Shown here piece after piece: positions 9,164 through 17,388 of a stretch of DNA of 64,000 nt. The stretch is from NCBI RefSeq assembly GCF_000722545.1, contig NZ_JNVM01000006.1, forward strand, positions 248,001 to 312,000. The letters run 5' to 3'. Both the position numbers and the translations under genes were made by a program. The notes beneath the pieces were generated by a model. That model saw only the letters and a program-made list of their open reading frames with translations. It was not told the DNA's origin and did not search any database. The first letter of the stretch is position 1, and each line of letters opens with the position of its first letter. This DNA is from Paenibacillus tyrphae (GTDB lineage: Bacteria; Bacillota; Bacilli; Paenibacillales; NBRC-103111).

Positions 9164-9691
9164 TTAAAACCTCCTCACGTCGATTGTTTTCAACCGTATT
9201 CCTTTCGGATTGTACCTGAGGATGCTTTCCGCCACATCCAGATCGACTACGATGAAATCTGCCATGCTATCGGAGATTTTGAATATTTTGTAATGCCCGA
9301 CTTTCCTCGAATCAAGAACAGGCGTTTTGAGCGAACCATTCTTATGCCACTCGCTCTCCTCCGACAGACACGCAAGCGTATCCGGCACCGCTATCCAATA
9401 GAGCGTCTGTTTCATTTGCTTGATATCCGCAAGAACGACAAGCTTATAATAAATATGAGGCTGATACCGGTCAAAAATCGTCTTCAAGGAGTCGGATAGA
9501 AGCGGAACGGGTCTTTCGATGAAATCGATATATTCGCCCTTTCCTTGGGTATAAAACTGCAAAATCGTATGCTCCAGCTGCGCGCGGCTCTCTTCGTTCC
9601 GCAGCATACGTTGGTCTACCGTTTTGGCTATTCCGGCCGGCTCTTCGTAATCTACGATTCGTTCGTCTTGGGATACGATATAATATTCCAT
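9164..9691 (-). CDS. Unrecognised protein next to the spike tip; possible loading adaptor or DUF1629-like protein
   Basis: About 175 residues from the ATG at 9691 (AGGGGTG nine bases upstream); a GTG at 9703 would overlap that site. It has no signal or membrane segment. The pattern of short strands and a final GIRLKTIDVRRF is loosely like DUF1629/Imm11-type proteins, but I would not assign it. It ends two bases before the DUF4280 ribosome binding region, so it is cotranscribed with spike and tip. An adaptor or chaperone for loading the tip fits the position; an immunity protein is the alternative. Confidence 0.55.
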   Translation of the reverse strand: MEYYIVSQDERIVDYEEPAGIAKTVDQRMLRNEESRAQLEHTILQFYTQGKGEYIDFIERPVPLLSDSLKTIFDRYQPHIYYKLVVLADIKQMKQTLYWIAVPDTLACLSEESEWHKNGSLKTPVLDSRKVGHYKIFKISDSMADFIVVDLDVAESILRYNPKGIRLKTIDVRRF

Positions 9692-9709
9692 GCTAAAATT
9701 CACCCCTGC

Positions 9710-10321
9710 TCATGAAAAGAGACTTCCCTCCTGTACGAAATTGTCCTTGTAGACGACCTCACTAATGCCCTTATGCTCCCCCACCCGAACTTCCAGATCT
9801 GGTTCACGGACAATTTCATCGAACTCTTTCAGTCGAATTGCATCAGCCATCGCCTGTTTGACCAATACGACAATCGATTGGTTAAAGGCAGCGGCCGCCT
9901 CCAGCTTGATTCGTTCAATATCGGGCTTGATAATTTTGCCCATGTATTTTTTTCCGAGTTGCTCCAGTTCGTCTTCCAACGCATCCAAATATTTAAAGGC
10001 CCATCCCGAATCGTACGTTCCTTGGCACGGGTATGTATCGAAATACCAGTCCTTGTCGAACGCCTCTACGACATGCTCGTGCTTTCTTTCTAATAAATAA
10101 GTGCGCCTCATGGAATAATTGATATAGGCGATCTTTGCTTTTTGCCCCGCGGATTGCATTTCTTTAATATTCAGACAAATACGACGAAAAGACTCGATAA
10201 AATCCTTCGCCAGCTCGTCTTTGTGAGAACGGTATTCTTCCTCCGCTTTTTCGATGTACTCCTTCTGCTTGTCCTTGACGTAAGTTTCCCAAAAATGCTT
10301 CAAGGCCTCTTGTCTGGTCAT
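9710..10321 (-). CDS. Conserved-looking helical protein of unknown function, first gene of the spike cluster
   Basis: 203 residues, highly charged and mainly helical, without signal or membrane segment. It opens with TRQEALKHFWETYVKDKQKEYIEKAEEEYRS-like helices and has one cysteine motif (DTYPCQGTYDSGW). AAAGG lies eight bases before the ATG. It is the first gene after the terminator at 10472-10515, and the next gene starts about 20 bp on. A chaperone or loader for the DUF4280/VgrG set is plausible from position. No family is recognised. Confidence 0.55.
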   Translation of the reverse strand: MTRQEALKHFWETYVKDKQKEYIEKAEEEYRSHKDELAKDFIESFRRICLNIKEMQSAGQKAKIAYINYSMRRTYLLERKHEHVVEAFDKDWYFDTYPCQGTYDSGWAFKYLDALEDELEQLGKKYMGKIIKPDIERIKLEAAAAFNQSIVVLVKQAMADAIRLKEFDEIVREPDLEVRVGEHKGISEVVYKDNFVQEGSLFS

Positions 10322-10322
10322 A

Positions 10323-10470
10323 TCAAGTACCTTTCCACTTCAAGTTTGGCTCTGCTGCTCTAAAAGCAGCATAGAATGTATGTTCTTTCCATTTTATCAT
10401 GATCCCGGTTTCCGATTCTGTATGGTTTGACCCATTATTTGAAAAAGCTACTGTTGATGTAAGATCTTGT
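10323..10470 (-). other. Possible remnant of the 3' end of a gene
   Basis: One minus frame here reads like a protein C-terminus (TVAFSNNGSNHTESETGI, then MIKWKEHTFYAAFRAAEP) and stops two bases before the ATG of the 203-residue gene, in the manner of operon neighbours. The frame runs back into the terminator at 10472-10515, so any gene would be missing its 5' part. This could be the junction where the lower-GC cargo block was inserted. The remaining bases between 10516 and 10679 show nothing recognisable. Confidence 0.25.
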
Positions 10471-10471
10471 G

Positions 10472-10515
10472 GATATAAAAAGCACCTGAAATCACCACCA
10501 GGTGGTTTCAAGTGC
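10472..10515 (-). terminator. Rho-independent terminator after the 10680-11831 lipoprotein gene
   Basis: On the minus strand a 15-base arm beginning GCACTTGAAACCACC pairs imperfectly with its partner around a short loop and is followed by TTTTTATATCC. It separates the lysozyme/lipoprotein cargo block from the spike cluster downstream, which then needs its own promoter. A weak -10-like GATAAAAT lies near 10395. Confidence 0.7.
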
Positions 10516-10679
10516 TTGCATTCTTTACCATGCAGGATTAACAACTGCACATATCATCGCGCTTCGTGGCGCTAAGAAGCGTCCCCTTTCACTTGCATTT
10601 ACAAGGGTACAAGATTCAAACCATCCAATATACAATCTGCTGCTATGCATTCTCCAAACACCTTTTCGTCCATCTTCGG

Positions 10680-11831
10680 TTAGTTAGCTTGATACTGTTC
10701 TTCTGATTCTTTTATCAATGTATTCTTATTCTTCCAGACAAGTTTTTGTATAACCCCGGAATTTGCACTTTCTTTTTGCCAATTTTGCAAATAACCATCA
10801 TGCACTTCAAAATACGAAAGCATCTCATCACATTTTACTTTAACAAAATTCTTTGCAGAATCATCCCAGACATATAGTGCATAACGATTATTCATAATAC
10901 CTTCTTCTTCCAAAAATTGAATATCTGCATAACCATCCATGTTGACATCCAAAAATTTAATAGTATCTTCTTTAGAACCTGATGCATCGGTGGATAATGT
11001 CAGCAGGTTTTCGCCTTTCTCGTTTTTGAGCGTAAAATTGCTTATATATTCTTTATTATCGTAACTTAATTCAGCAGAATATTTTGTTCCACCCTTACCT
11101 TGAGTGATATCATATTTAGCCTTTTCGAATTTGTTTTTATTATAATAAATAGTTTGATAAATATTGGCTGTAAAAGAGTTTGCGCATTCTATTTTTAGTT
11201 TATTCACCACATAATTCGCTGTAGGATTATTTTTGAATAGATCAACTTCTAAAATGCTATAATCAGATTCAACTAAATAGCAAGCATCCCTATAGCAAAC
11301 TACATAATTCGTCAGCCCACCTCCTGTTACACTATATAAACTGATTATTCCAGAATCATCGGTTACATTATTATAAATCCTTATTTTCTCATAATCAGGA
11401 GACATATCACTTAAATAGGATATGATGTTTTCCGTATTGAGGAAATCTTGTTTTTTTATTGCCCGAATTGTAATGCTCATATGAGTATCTGGCCGAACTT
11501 TTCCTTTATCGATTTCAAGCTTAAAAGTTTCATTATCATCACTGCTTGTATCGGAGACTATATGGTATTCATCAAAATTAATCGAAAATTTACCGTATTG
11601 TATTTGCTTCTGGGTTTCATCTTTATATGTTTTAACATAATTGGATGGACTACTAGATGGACTATTAGATGGACTACTTGCTAGACTACTTGTTGGACTA
11701 CTTGTTGGACTGCTTGTTGGACTGCTGGAGGGACTACTGGTAGGATCTGGTTGCCTATTTGTTGCTACATTATTGCAACCAACTAATATCAGTACAGCTA
11801 AAATAATTACACCTGATGCTATACTTTTCAT
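10680..11831 (-). CDS. Lipoprotein with Ser/Pro tandem linker and FG-GAP/XAC2610-like C-terminus
   Basis: 383 residues: signal peptide and lipobox (LILVGC), then about 35 residues of tandem S-S-P-T/S units encoded by a 12-base repeat, then a body whose end (FLDVNMDGYADIQF; NNRYALYVWDDSAKNFV) resembles the XAC2610/FG-GAP-like beta domains of many surface lipoproteins. The gene is clearly AT-rich compared with the core genes. It starts 30 bp after the tail-lysozyme effector gene ends, so it is the probable partner or immunity lipoprotein of that effector. The long linker would let the body reach into the wall. Confidence 0.65.
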   Translation of the reverse strand: MKSIASGVIILAVLILVGCNNVATNRQPDPTSSPSSSPTSSPTSSPTSSLASSPSNSPSSSPSNYVKTYKDETQKQIQYGKFSINFDEYHIVSDTSSDDNETFKLEIDKGKVRPDTHMSITIRAIKKQDFLNTENIISYLSDMSPDYEKIRIYNNVTDDSGIISLYSVTGGGLTNYVVCYRDACYLVESDYSILEVDLFKNNPTANYVVNKLKIECANSFTANIYQTIYYNKNKFEKAKYDITQGKGGTKYSAELSYDNKEYISNFTLKNEKGENLLTLSTDASGSKEDTIKFLDVNMDGYADIQFLEEEGIMNNRYALYVWDDSAKNFVKVKCDEMLSYFEVHDGYLQNWQKESANSGVIQKLVWKNKNTLIKESEEQYQAN

Positions 11832-11860
11832 AATTTATAATCCTTTCTCACTGAGTAATA

Positions 11861-13183
11861 TTAATTACTACCCATCATAACTTTATATACATTTTTTGCG
11901 TTATTTGCTCGAATTTTAGCTTGTTTATCAGTATCGTGTGGTATTTCATACTTGTAAGTCACTATACTACCTGCCCAATATGCAGCATCGGCTCCATTAC
12001 TATTACCATATTGGGATTTCCAGTTTTGATAAACTCTTTTATTGTAATAATCTCCATTAAGTTCTTTAACAATCATCTTATTCTCTGCTATAAGACTTTC
12101 TGCTTTTGTTGGATAATAATCTTCTCCATATAGTTCAATGTAAGATTGAATTAAGCCCATAGTGCGACCACCAGTCCATTGAACACTACCAAGTCCAAAT
12201 TTCCCCACATATCCACCTTTCTCCAGTTCCTTTAGCACTGCATATGTTTTTTTTATTCCAACTTCGGAAATGTTTTTCCCAGAAAACACATTTCTATAAT
12301 CATAATTTTTATCCATATATTTTAAATAAGCAGGTTCAGCGCTTGGATTAGCGATGTAAGCAGAACTTTCAAACTTGCCAGGGCTTCCCTCGGCCATAAT
12401 ATTACCAAGAACCCCTGCTACAAATGCTGGCTCATAACCTTCGTTAAGTAAAGTAGTGGTTATATTTATCATTGCGTCATTTATCTCTTTTGATAGACCC
12501 AAACTAGTATCATTCCTGAGGTTGTCAATTATAGCCTTCCCCTTCCCCTTAGCCGGTTCATTAGCTTCTTTATTAGCTTCTTTCCGCTCTTCCTTTTTCG
12601 GCATTTCATGCTTCGCTATAATCTCTTGAGCCTGCTTCGTATATTCAGCTTTCGCGGATTCCGGACTCGCATACTTTTCCCTATCCTCGTATGGGATGAA
12701 TTCGTTATCATCCACATAATACCACTTTGCCGTCAAATCATTCAAAGTTTTCGCATCATCCGGCCACTTTTGCTTCATACTTTCAATCAATTTCAGCTTA
12801 TCTTCGATTCCTTGTTCCGCTTCGCTAGCCAATCGCATGACTCTTACGTTGCCGACTTCGTTCGCTTCCATCCATCGCAGGGTCTGCTTCTGCATTTGCT
12901 GCTGTGCCCATTCGGGTATTGTGGTCATTTTGCGCAATTTATCCCTAAGAGCGTCTGCCAGTTCCTTCGCTTTGTTCATTGCTATTCGATCCCCACTTGC
13001 TTCGGCAATATACCATGCCTCCTTATACTTCTTAATCCATTCCTTCGCCCAATCCGGATACGTTAGATTCAGTTTATTCTGTTCTTCTTCATAATCGTAT
13101 TCATCGGCCTTTCTGCGGGCATTTGCCGCGGCCAACACTTTTATCACCGAAGTATCGTCGAATGTCGGTTCTTTCCATTTCAT
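11861..13183 (-). CDS. Probable effector: helical repeats plus phage-tail-lysozyme domain
   Basis: About 440 residues from the ATG at 13183 (AGGGGTG nine bases upstream). The N-terminal half has two helical units (YPDWAKEW...ASGDRIAM...LRDK; IPEWAQQQ...EVGNVRVM...IEDK) that match those in the VgrG at 5845-8754. A Lys/Glu linker leads to a C-terminal domain (residues about 240-440) with AGVLGNIMAEGSPGKFESSAY and GLGSVQWTGGR, the pattern of phage-tail lysozymes, with the Glu after NIMA as the likely catalytic residue. There is no signal peptide. Base composition is AT-rich. A peptidoglycan-hydrolysing effector loaded through the shared helical module is the best reading. Confidence 0.75.
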   Translation of the reverse strand: MKWKEPTFDDTSVIKVLAAANARRKADEYDYEEEQNKLNLTYPDWAKEWIKKYKEAWYIAEASGDRIAMNKAKELADALRDKLRKMTTIPEWAQQQMQKQTLRWMEANEVGNVRVMRLASEAEQGIEDKLKLIESMKQKWPDDAKTLNDLTAKWYYVDDNEFIPYEDREKYASPESAKAEYTKQAQEIIAKHEMPKKEERKEANKEANEPAKGKGKAIIDNLRNDTSLGLSKEINDAMINITTTLLNEGYEPAFVAGVLGNIMAEGSPGKFESSAYIANPSAEPAYLKYMDKNYDYRNVFSGKNISEVGIKKTYAVLKELEKGGYVGKFGLGSVQWTGGRTMGLIQSYIELYGEDYYPTKAESLIAENKMIVKELNGDYYNKRVYQNWKSQYGNSNGADAAYWAGSIVTYKYEIPHDTDKQAKIRANNAKNVYKVMMGSN

Positions 13184-13226
13184 GTTTTTGTTCACCCCTA
13201 TTTCTTTGAATACCCGCTTCGTATAG

Positions 13227-13700
13227 TTAGCGATTCACATACTTTACTTGCTCCCCATTAATCGTCGCTTGCACGGTCGAAGGATATTCACTGATGAATG
13301 GAGGCAGATGGGTACGCATTCCGTAAAAAAACGCGTCCGCGAATACCTTTTCATCAAAATCGATTTTCTCCGATATGTACATATGCCAATCGCTGCCCAG
13401 CCATTTTTGCCAGTCGCTATTCGTTTCAGCCTCCGTAAATTTTAACTCCACATTGTTTTGTACCATGACTACGTTCTCCACTTTGCATCCAGGACAGTAA
13501 AAGAGCAGAGGGATTCGTATTTTCTTTTCATCAACATAGCGCTTAATGGACTTTTCCAAACCTGCCCCTACCCCCTCGGCGCCGGCGACAAAATCAATTT
13601 CTTTCGAAAACGGATAGACGTAATCGCTATAATTAAAAAATGGTGTGGCCGTTTTCGTAGGCGGCAAGATTAATGAATCCTTACAGCTCATTAGCTTCAA
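13227..13700 (-). CDS. Protein of unknown function overlapping the upstream lipoprotein gene
   Basis: 157 residues with no signal peptide: an N-terminal PPTKTATPFFNYSDYVYPF stretch, then a mixed region with a YCPGCKVENVVMV strand and a C-terminal VQATINGEQVKYVNR. The start overlaps the end of the 13681-14103 gene by 20 bp in another frame, and the effector gene follows. It could be a separate effector-associated protein (adaptor), or the displaced 3' half of the lipoprotein before it. The overlap alone cannot decide this. Confidence 0.5.
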   Translation of the reverse strand: MKLMSCKDSLILPPTKTATPFFNYSDYVYPFSKEIDFVAGAEGVGAGLEKSIKRYVDEKKIRIPLLFYCPGCKVENVVMVQNNVELKFTEAETNSDWQKWLGSDWHMYISEKIDFDEKVFADAFFYGMRTHLPPFISEYPSTVQATINGEQVKYVNR

Positions 13701-14103
13701 TCGATTTCTTCGTCATAATAAAATGAAGCAGAGGAAATATTCTCGGTCCCGATTTATAATCGACGCTTCCCTCATACTCCGAAAATTGCCCCTGCTCTTC
13801 CAATTCTTTTTGACACGCCAGCATTTTGTGGTCTGTGGGGCTTGCGTTATCCGATTGGCTTGTCTTACTTTCTTTTTCTTTAGCATCGGTTTTCAGGTCG
13901 GCCGCATTTGTAGCAACCGTTGTTGTGCCGACTTCGTTACCTCGTGGGGTTTGGGGATCGATTCTCCCCTCGCATGCAGTTACAATTGAAAGGATGGATA
14001 CAACCATCATCCATTTCGAAGCATTCTTCAAAGTGCTCTGCTGCCCCTTTCTTTTAATAGTAGCAGCTTCTGCATTTGCTGCTGCTCTTAATAGAACATC
14101 CAT
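13681..14103 (-). CDS. Small lipoprotein-like protein
   Basis: 140 residues from the ATG at 14103, which overlaps the preceding stop as TAATG, a sign of translational coupling. A 30-residue basic N-terminus (LLRAAANAEAATIKRKGQQ) precedes a hydrophobic segment ending in a lipobox-like SIVTAC. The mature part is a charged linker and a short tail. The long stretch before the hydrophobic core is unusual for a lipoprotein signal, so a type II membrane protein is possible. No family is recognised. Confidence 0.5.
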   Translation of the reverse strand: MDVLLRAAANAEAATIKRKGQQSTLKNASKWMMVVSILSIVTACEGRIDPQTPRGNEVGTTTVATNAADLKTDAKEKESKTSQSDNASPTDHKMLACQKELEEQGQFSEYEGSVDYKSGPRIFPLLHFIMTKKSIEANEL

Positions 14104-15758
14104 TATTTCAACTGACCGGGATCGCTTGCCACTTTCCATCCGGTTTTTGGATCTTTAAAAAGCACCATTCTGCGAAGCTCGCTATCATCGCTTCCGGCTA
14201 TCGGTACGGTACATTCATACGAGTAAAAATTGCCTTCACGTTTGATCATTTTAAATGTTGCATGTTCCCAATCGGAGCCCCCAACTACCCCTAAGGTCTG
14301 CATGGCTATTTTATTATCAACAATCACAAGGTTAAGCTCGGCAATAAGTTGATCTACAATTTCATCCGTAAAAACTTCGGATAAGTACGCTTTTAATTTA
14401 TCCATCGTATCCAGCGGTTCGCAAAAGAATTGGTATCCTCCCTTTCCGTTTACCGTTATTATCCTGTCGTCACATTTTGCATTAGGCAAAGCCCCTCCTT
14501 CTTTTGTATGGAAGTAGCGGTTTGCAGCTTCTGTAACGAGCGATTTGATAAGGTCATCTGGTAAATTATCTGGGGTGTTGGGATCAATCCTTTTAGAAAC
14601 CACAGCAAACGGTTCCTCGCTATAAGGCTGGAAAATAACCGCTTTCATTGTTTGTCCTTTGCCGGTAAAAGTCCATAAATCCGTTGTCTTCTTTGCCACT
14701 TCCCTTTTTTCGATAGCAGCAAAATCTTCTTGTATGGTATAAATCATGTTTCTATCTGTGTGCTCAGCCAAAATCAATAGAGACGGATGATCAGGATTTT
14801 TTATCACCTTCCTAATTTCCCCTTCAATTCCCAGATCGGAAATTGACTTCTGATAAATGACTTTGTTTTCTGCAAGACTTATTTTTCGCATTAGCTGCTT
14901 TTGTTGATTGATTTGAAGTAAATAGATAAGTTCTCGCTGCTCCCTGGTGTCCCGATTTATCGTCTCGCTGTATCCGGACATAGTCACCCAGTCCCCATAG
15001 TTGCCAATCACTTGAACATGCTTCTCGCTTAAGGCTTTGCTCATACCTAGCAAGTACACATTGTTTACGTCATCCCTGATTAACGCAAACGGATTATTCG
15101 CCCGGTCAATGTACCCTAACAGCATATGGTAGTGTTCAAGCGGGACATTTGCACTTACTTTATGAAGAGCAGACTTATACAGATCACCCATAGGTGCAGT
15201 TGTCCTTGCCTTGCCATCAAACCATACATCTAACGAGTATTGGTTTACAGGATCGATGATTTGAAATTTCGCATCGCAAATGTTCATGATTTGACTGCGA
15301 TTGCTCAGTTCCTCGGGCAGTTTATAGTAAATCATTTGAGTGCTCGGCAGCTGCGTCTTAGCCTCTTGCGAGAAATCCAGCATAAGCAAAATCGGCTTTC
15401 CTTTGTATAGACATAGTCCTAGTGCTAACTTACCTTCGGGGTAATAATTCCCCGCGAAACAGCTGGCATATACTTTTCTGAGTTCTTCATGACTAACCTT
15501 CTGCTTCAAAATCTGGTTAGACATCGCTTTGTCGATCGTGACCTCAAAGTCACGAAAGTTGAAAAATTGAGGTGAAAAAGAGCCCTTTCTATAACGATCA
15601 ACAACGATTTTCTGTTCTGATGAGGTAAGAACCGCATTCGAGCTGCTTGCCGCTTTTTTAGAAGAACCGGGCTGGCTATCCGGAGAATTCTCGCAAGCTC
15701 CCAAGACTAGCATCAGCATCAAACAAATTACAATAACTTTCAAACGATCCCCCACCAT
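14103..15758 (-). CDS. Large lipoprotein with C-terminal IseA-like DL-endopeptidase-inhibitor domain
   Basis: About 551 residues from the ATG at 15758; the exact start is uncertain, with in-frame options at 15809 and TTG 15743. Signal peptide with lipobox VLGAC. Residues about 60-380 are an unrecognised strand-rich region. The last 170 residues (YQFFCEPLDTMDKLKAYLSEVF; FTDEIVDQLI; IVDNKIAMQTLGVVGGSDWEHATFKMI) match IseA/YoeB-type inhibitors, which in Bacillus block cell-wall DL-endopeptidases. In a locus of peptidoglycan-active effectors, a surface-anchored wall-hydrolase inhibitor makes sense as immunity. The family call is fairly firm; the immunity role is inference. Confidence 0.65.
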   Translation of the reverse strand: MVGDRLKVIVICLMLMLVLGACENSPDSQPGSSKKAASSSNAVLTSSEQKIVVDRYRKGSFSPQFFNFRDFEVTIDKAMSNQILKQKVSHEELRKVYASCFAGNYYPEGKLALGLCLYKGKPILLMLDFSQEAKTQLPSTQMIYYKLPEELSNRSQIMNICDAKFQIIDPVNQYSLDVWFDGKARTTAPMGDLYKSALHKVSANVPLEHYHMLLGYIDRANNPFALIRDDVNNVYLLGMSKALSEKHVQVIGNYGDWVTMSGYSETINRDTREQRELIYLLQINQQKQLMRKISLAENKVIYQKSISDLGIEGEIRKVIKNPDHPSLLILAEHTDRNMIYTIQEDFAAIEKREVAKKTTDLWTFTGKGQTMKAVIFQPYSEEPFAVVSKRIDPNTPDNLPDDLIKSLVTEAANRYFHTKEGGALPNAKCDDRIITVNGKGGYQFFCEPLDTMDKLKAYLSEVFTDEIVDQLIAELNLVIVDNKIAMQTLGVVGGSDWEHATFKMIKREGNFYSYECTVPIAGSDDSELRRMVLFKDPKTGWKVASDPGQLK

Positions 15759-15784
15759 CGCGATTCCAATTACAAACCCGACTA

Positions 15785-16388
15785 TTATGGAATCATATTC
15801 AATTTCCATGAACTATGTTCATATACACACTCTACAATATCCGAGAATCCAGACTCCTCCGGCTCATCATATATAGGTATTAACAAGGTAAAAACTCGGC
15901 GGTCTCCCAAATCTGCCACTAAGGCTGCCGTAGCGCGCTCCCAATCGCCCATTCTTCCAATGTCGCTTTCTTTAAATGCCAGTTTACCGTTAATTGTCGT
16001 CACTTCATGGGATTGTATCAGGTCCTCTACCATTTCATCCGAAAAGACCGTCCCTAGCTTTGCTTTTATTTTTTCCATACTATCCATCTTGCTGCAAAAT
16101 TGATGATACAACTTTCCATCGACAATCATCGATCGTTCTAGCTGTTCATCCTCGCACCCCATATCCCCATACCAGAATTCCATAAATTCAGAAAGGGCTT
16201 GCTCATATAATTTGACAGCCCTTTTCATCAAGCGGCGGAATCGCTGCAGCTTCGACACTTGCAGATTCCGTTTGCGGAATTTTTTCACTTTGTAATTCCT
16301 GCGAATTAAAGGAAGATGATAGGAATAAGACGAAAAATAAAAGGATTATCCGTTTGACTAACATGTTATATCTTCGTAATGTATCCAA
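15785..16388 (-). pseudogene. Frameshifted IseA-like lipoprotein gene
   Basis: The 5' frame (16388-16203) encodes a signal-like LVKRIILLFFVLFLSSS and a linker ending ...PPLDEKGCQII-stop. The 3' frame (to 15785) encodes LYEQALSEFMEFWYGDMGCEDE, a QFCSKMDSMEKIKAKLGTVF helix and a DWERATAALV strand, that is, an IseA-like domain like the one at the end of the neighbouring 14103-15758 gene. Natural continuity would be ...LDEKAVKLYEQAL..., reached by changing frame in the AAAAGGG/CAAATT stretch near 16215. A one-base indel has therefore split one gene. Mutation and sequencing error are both possible. The product would be a second IseA-like immunity lipoprotein. Confidence 0.65.
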
Positions 16389-17373
16389 CCTCCTTTACTT
16401 TCACCTTACTACGCTCATCGGATTGCGAATAAACATAGAAATAATCCGAGATCACCAGTCTCGCCCTACCTTTCGTGCCCGGTTTACCGAAGCGTTCTTG
16501 TTGCCTCTTTTCAGTAAACTGTAAAGAAATTGAATCCGGCAGGTCATTGTCATCTTTGTTTTCATAAATTCGAATTTCTGGAAAGCCAAAGTCCGGATCG
16601 ACGTGGAAAATGACACCTTCCGAAAAATCCGGGTCCTGTACCTCGTAATCGCCGGTGACTTCAATCGAACCCCTGAATTGCACTTTCACCATATCGTAAT
16701 AGCATTTGCAGTCTTTGTTTGTATCATGTACGTTCGCGGTTTTGACCGAAGCAACCTTGAGTCCCGCAAATGTGTCGCCGACCCGGATGGTTCGGGGGTC
16801 GATAAGGCTTCGTTTCATGCCTTCCGGTTTAAATTTCATAGAAACGATCGGATCATAGATATCTTCAACTATTTTAACGAACACTTTTTGTTCCTCTTCA
16901 CTCATATCGCCCATCGCATCGGTTTTACGCCACGAGGAGAACACGTATGTGTCTGTTTTGAGGAGAATTCCACCCGGAGCGCTCACTTCCGTATCATCCT
17001 TTACCACACGGTCCCATTCTTCTCTTGTATGCCGCTCAATACTCAAAAGAAACTCTTTATCCCCATTTGGCCTTAAATAATTTATAACGATTTTATTATC
17101 GATTTCGTCTATTTGATAATGGTCTCTCCATGCCTCTCTGAACTCCAACGAAAAACCGAGCCTTTTGTTTACATATTTCAAAGGTTTTATGATTTCAACG
17201 GCTTTGGTGATAGAGCTATTTGTAGGTTCCGGGGCAGATTTCTCTTGTAACACTTCGGATTGTCGTGAATTCACTGTTAAGTTATTGGTTGACGCTGTTT
17301 GATCTTTTGCTCCATCGCATCCTGCTGCAACGATACAGGCCATAAACACGACGGCCCAAATTTTTCTGTCCAT
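16366..17373 (-). CDS. Lipoprotein of unknown function
   Basis: 335 residues: signal peptide and lipobox (IVAAGC), Ser/Asn-rich linker, then a GFSLEFREAWRDHYQIDEIDN segment like the PsbP/lipoprotein type that begins with a surface-exposed strand pair. A middle part contains DTNKDCKCYYDMV and a C-terminal all-beta stretch. Its end overlaps the start of the frameshifted IseA-like gene. It follows the DUF3829-type lipoprotein by 15 bp. Its place in the run of cargo lipoproteins suggests a protective or accessory surface role; the sequence gives no direct function. Confidence 0.55.
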   Translation of the reverse strand: MDRKIWAVVFMACIVAAGCDGAKDQTASTNNLTVNSRQSEVLQEKSAPEPTNSSITKAVEIIKPLKYVNKRLGFSLEFREAWRDHYQIDEIDNKIVINYLRPNGDKEFLLSIERHTREEWDRVVKDDTEVSAPGGILLKTDTYVFSSWRKTDAMGDMSEEEQKVFVKIVEDIYDPIVSMKFKPEGMKRSLIDPRTIRVGDTFAGLKVASVKTANVHDTNKDCKCYYDMVKVQFRGSIEVTGDYEVQDPDFSEGVIFHVDPDFGFPEIRIYENKDDNDLPDSISLQFTEKRQQERFGKPGTKGRARLVISDYFYVYSQSDERSKVKVKEVGYITKI

Positions 17374-17388
17374 GAATGTTCTCCTTGA

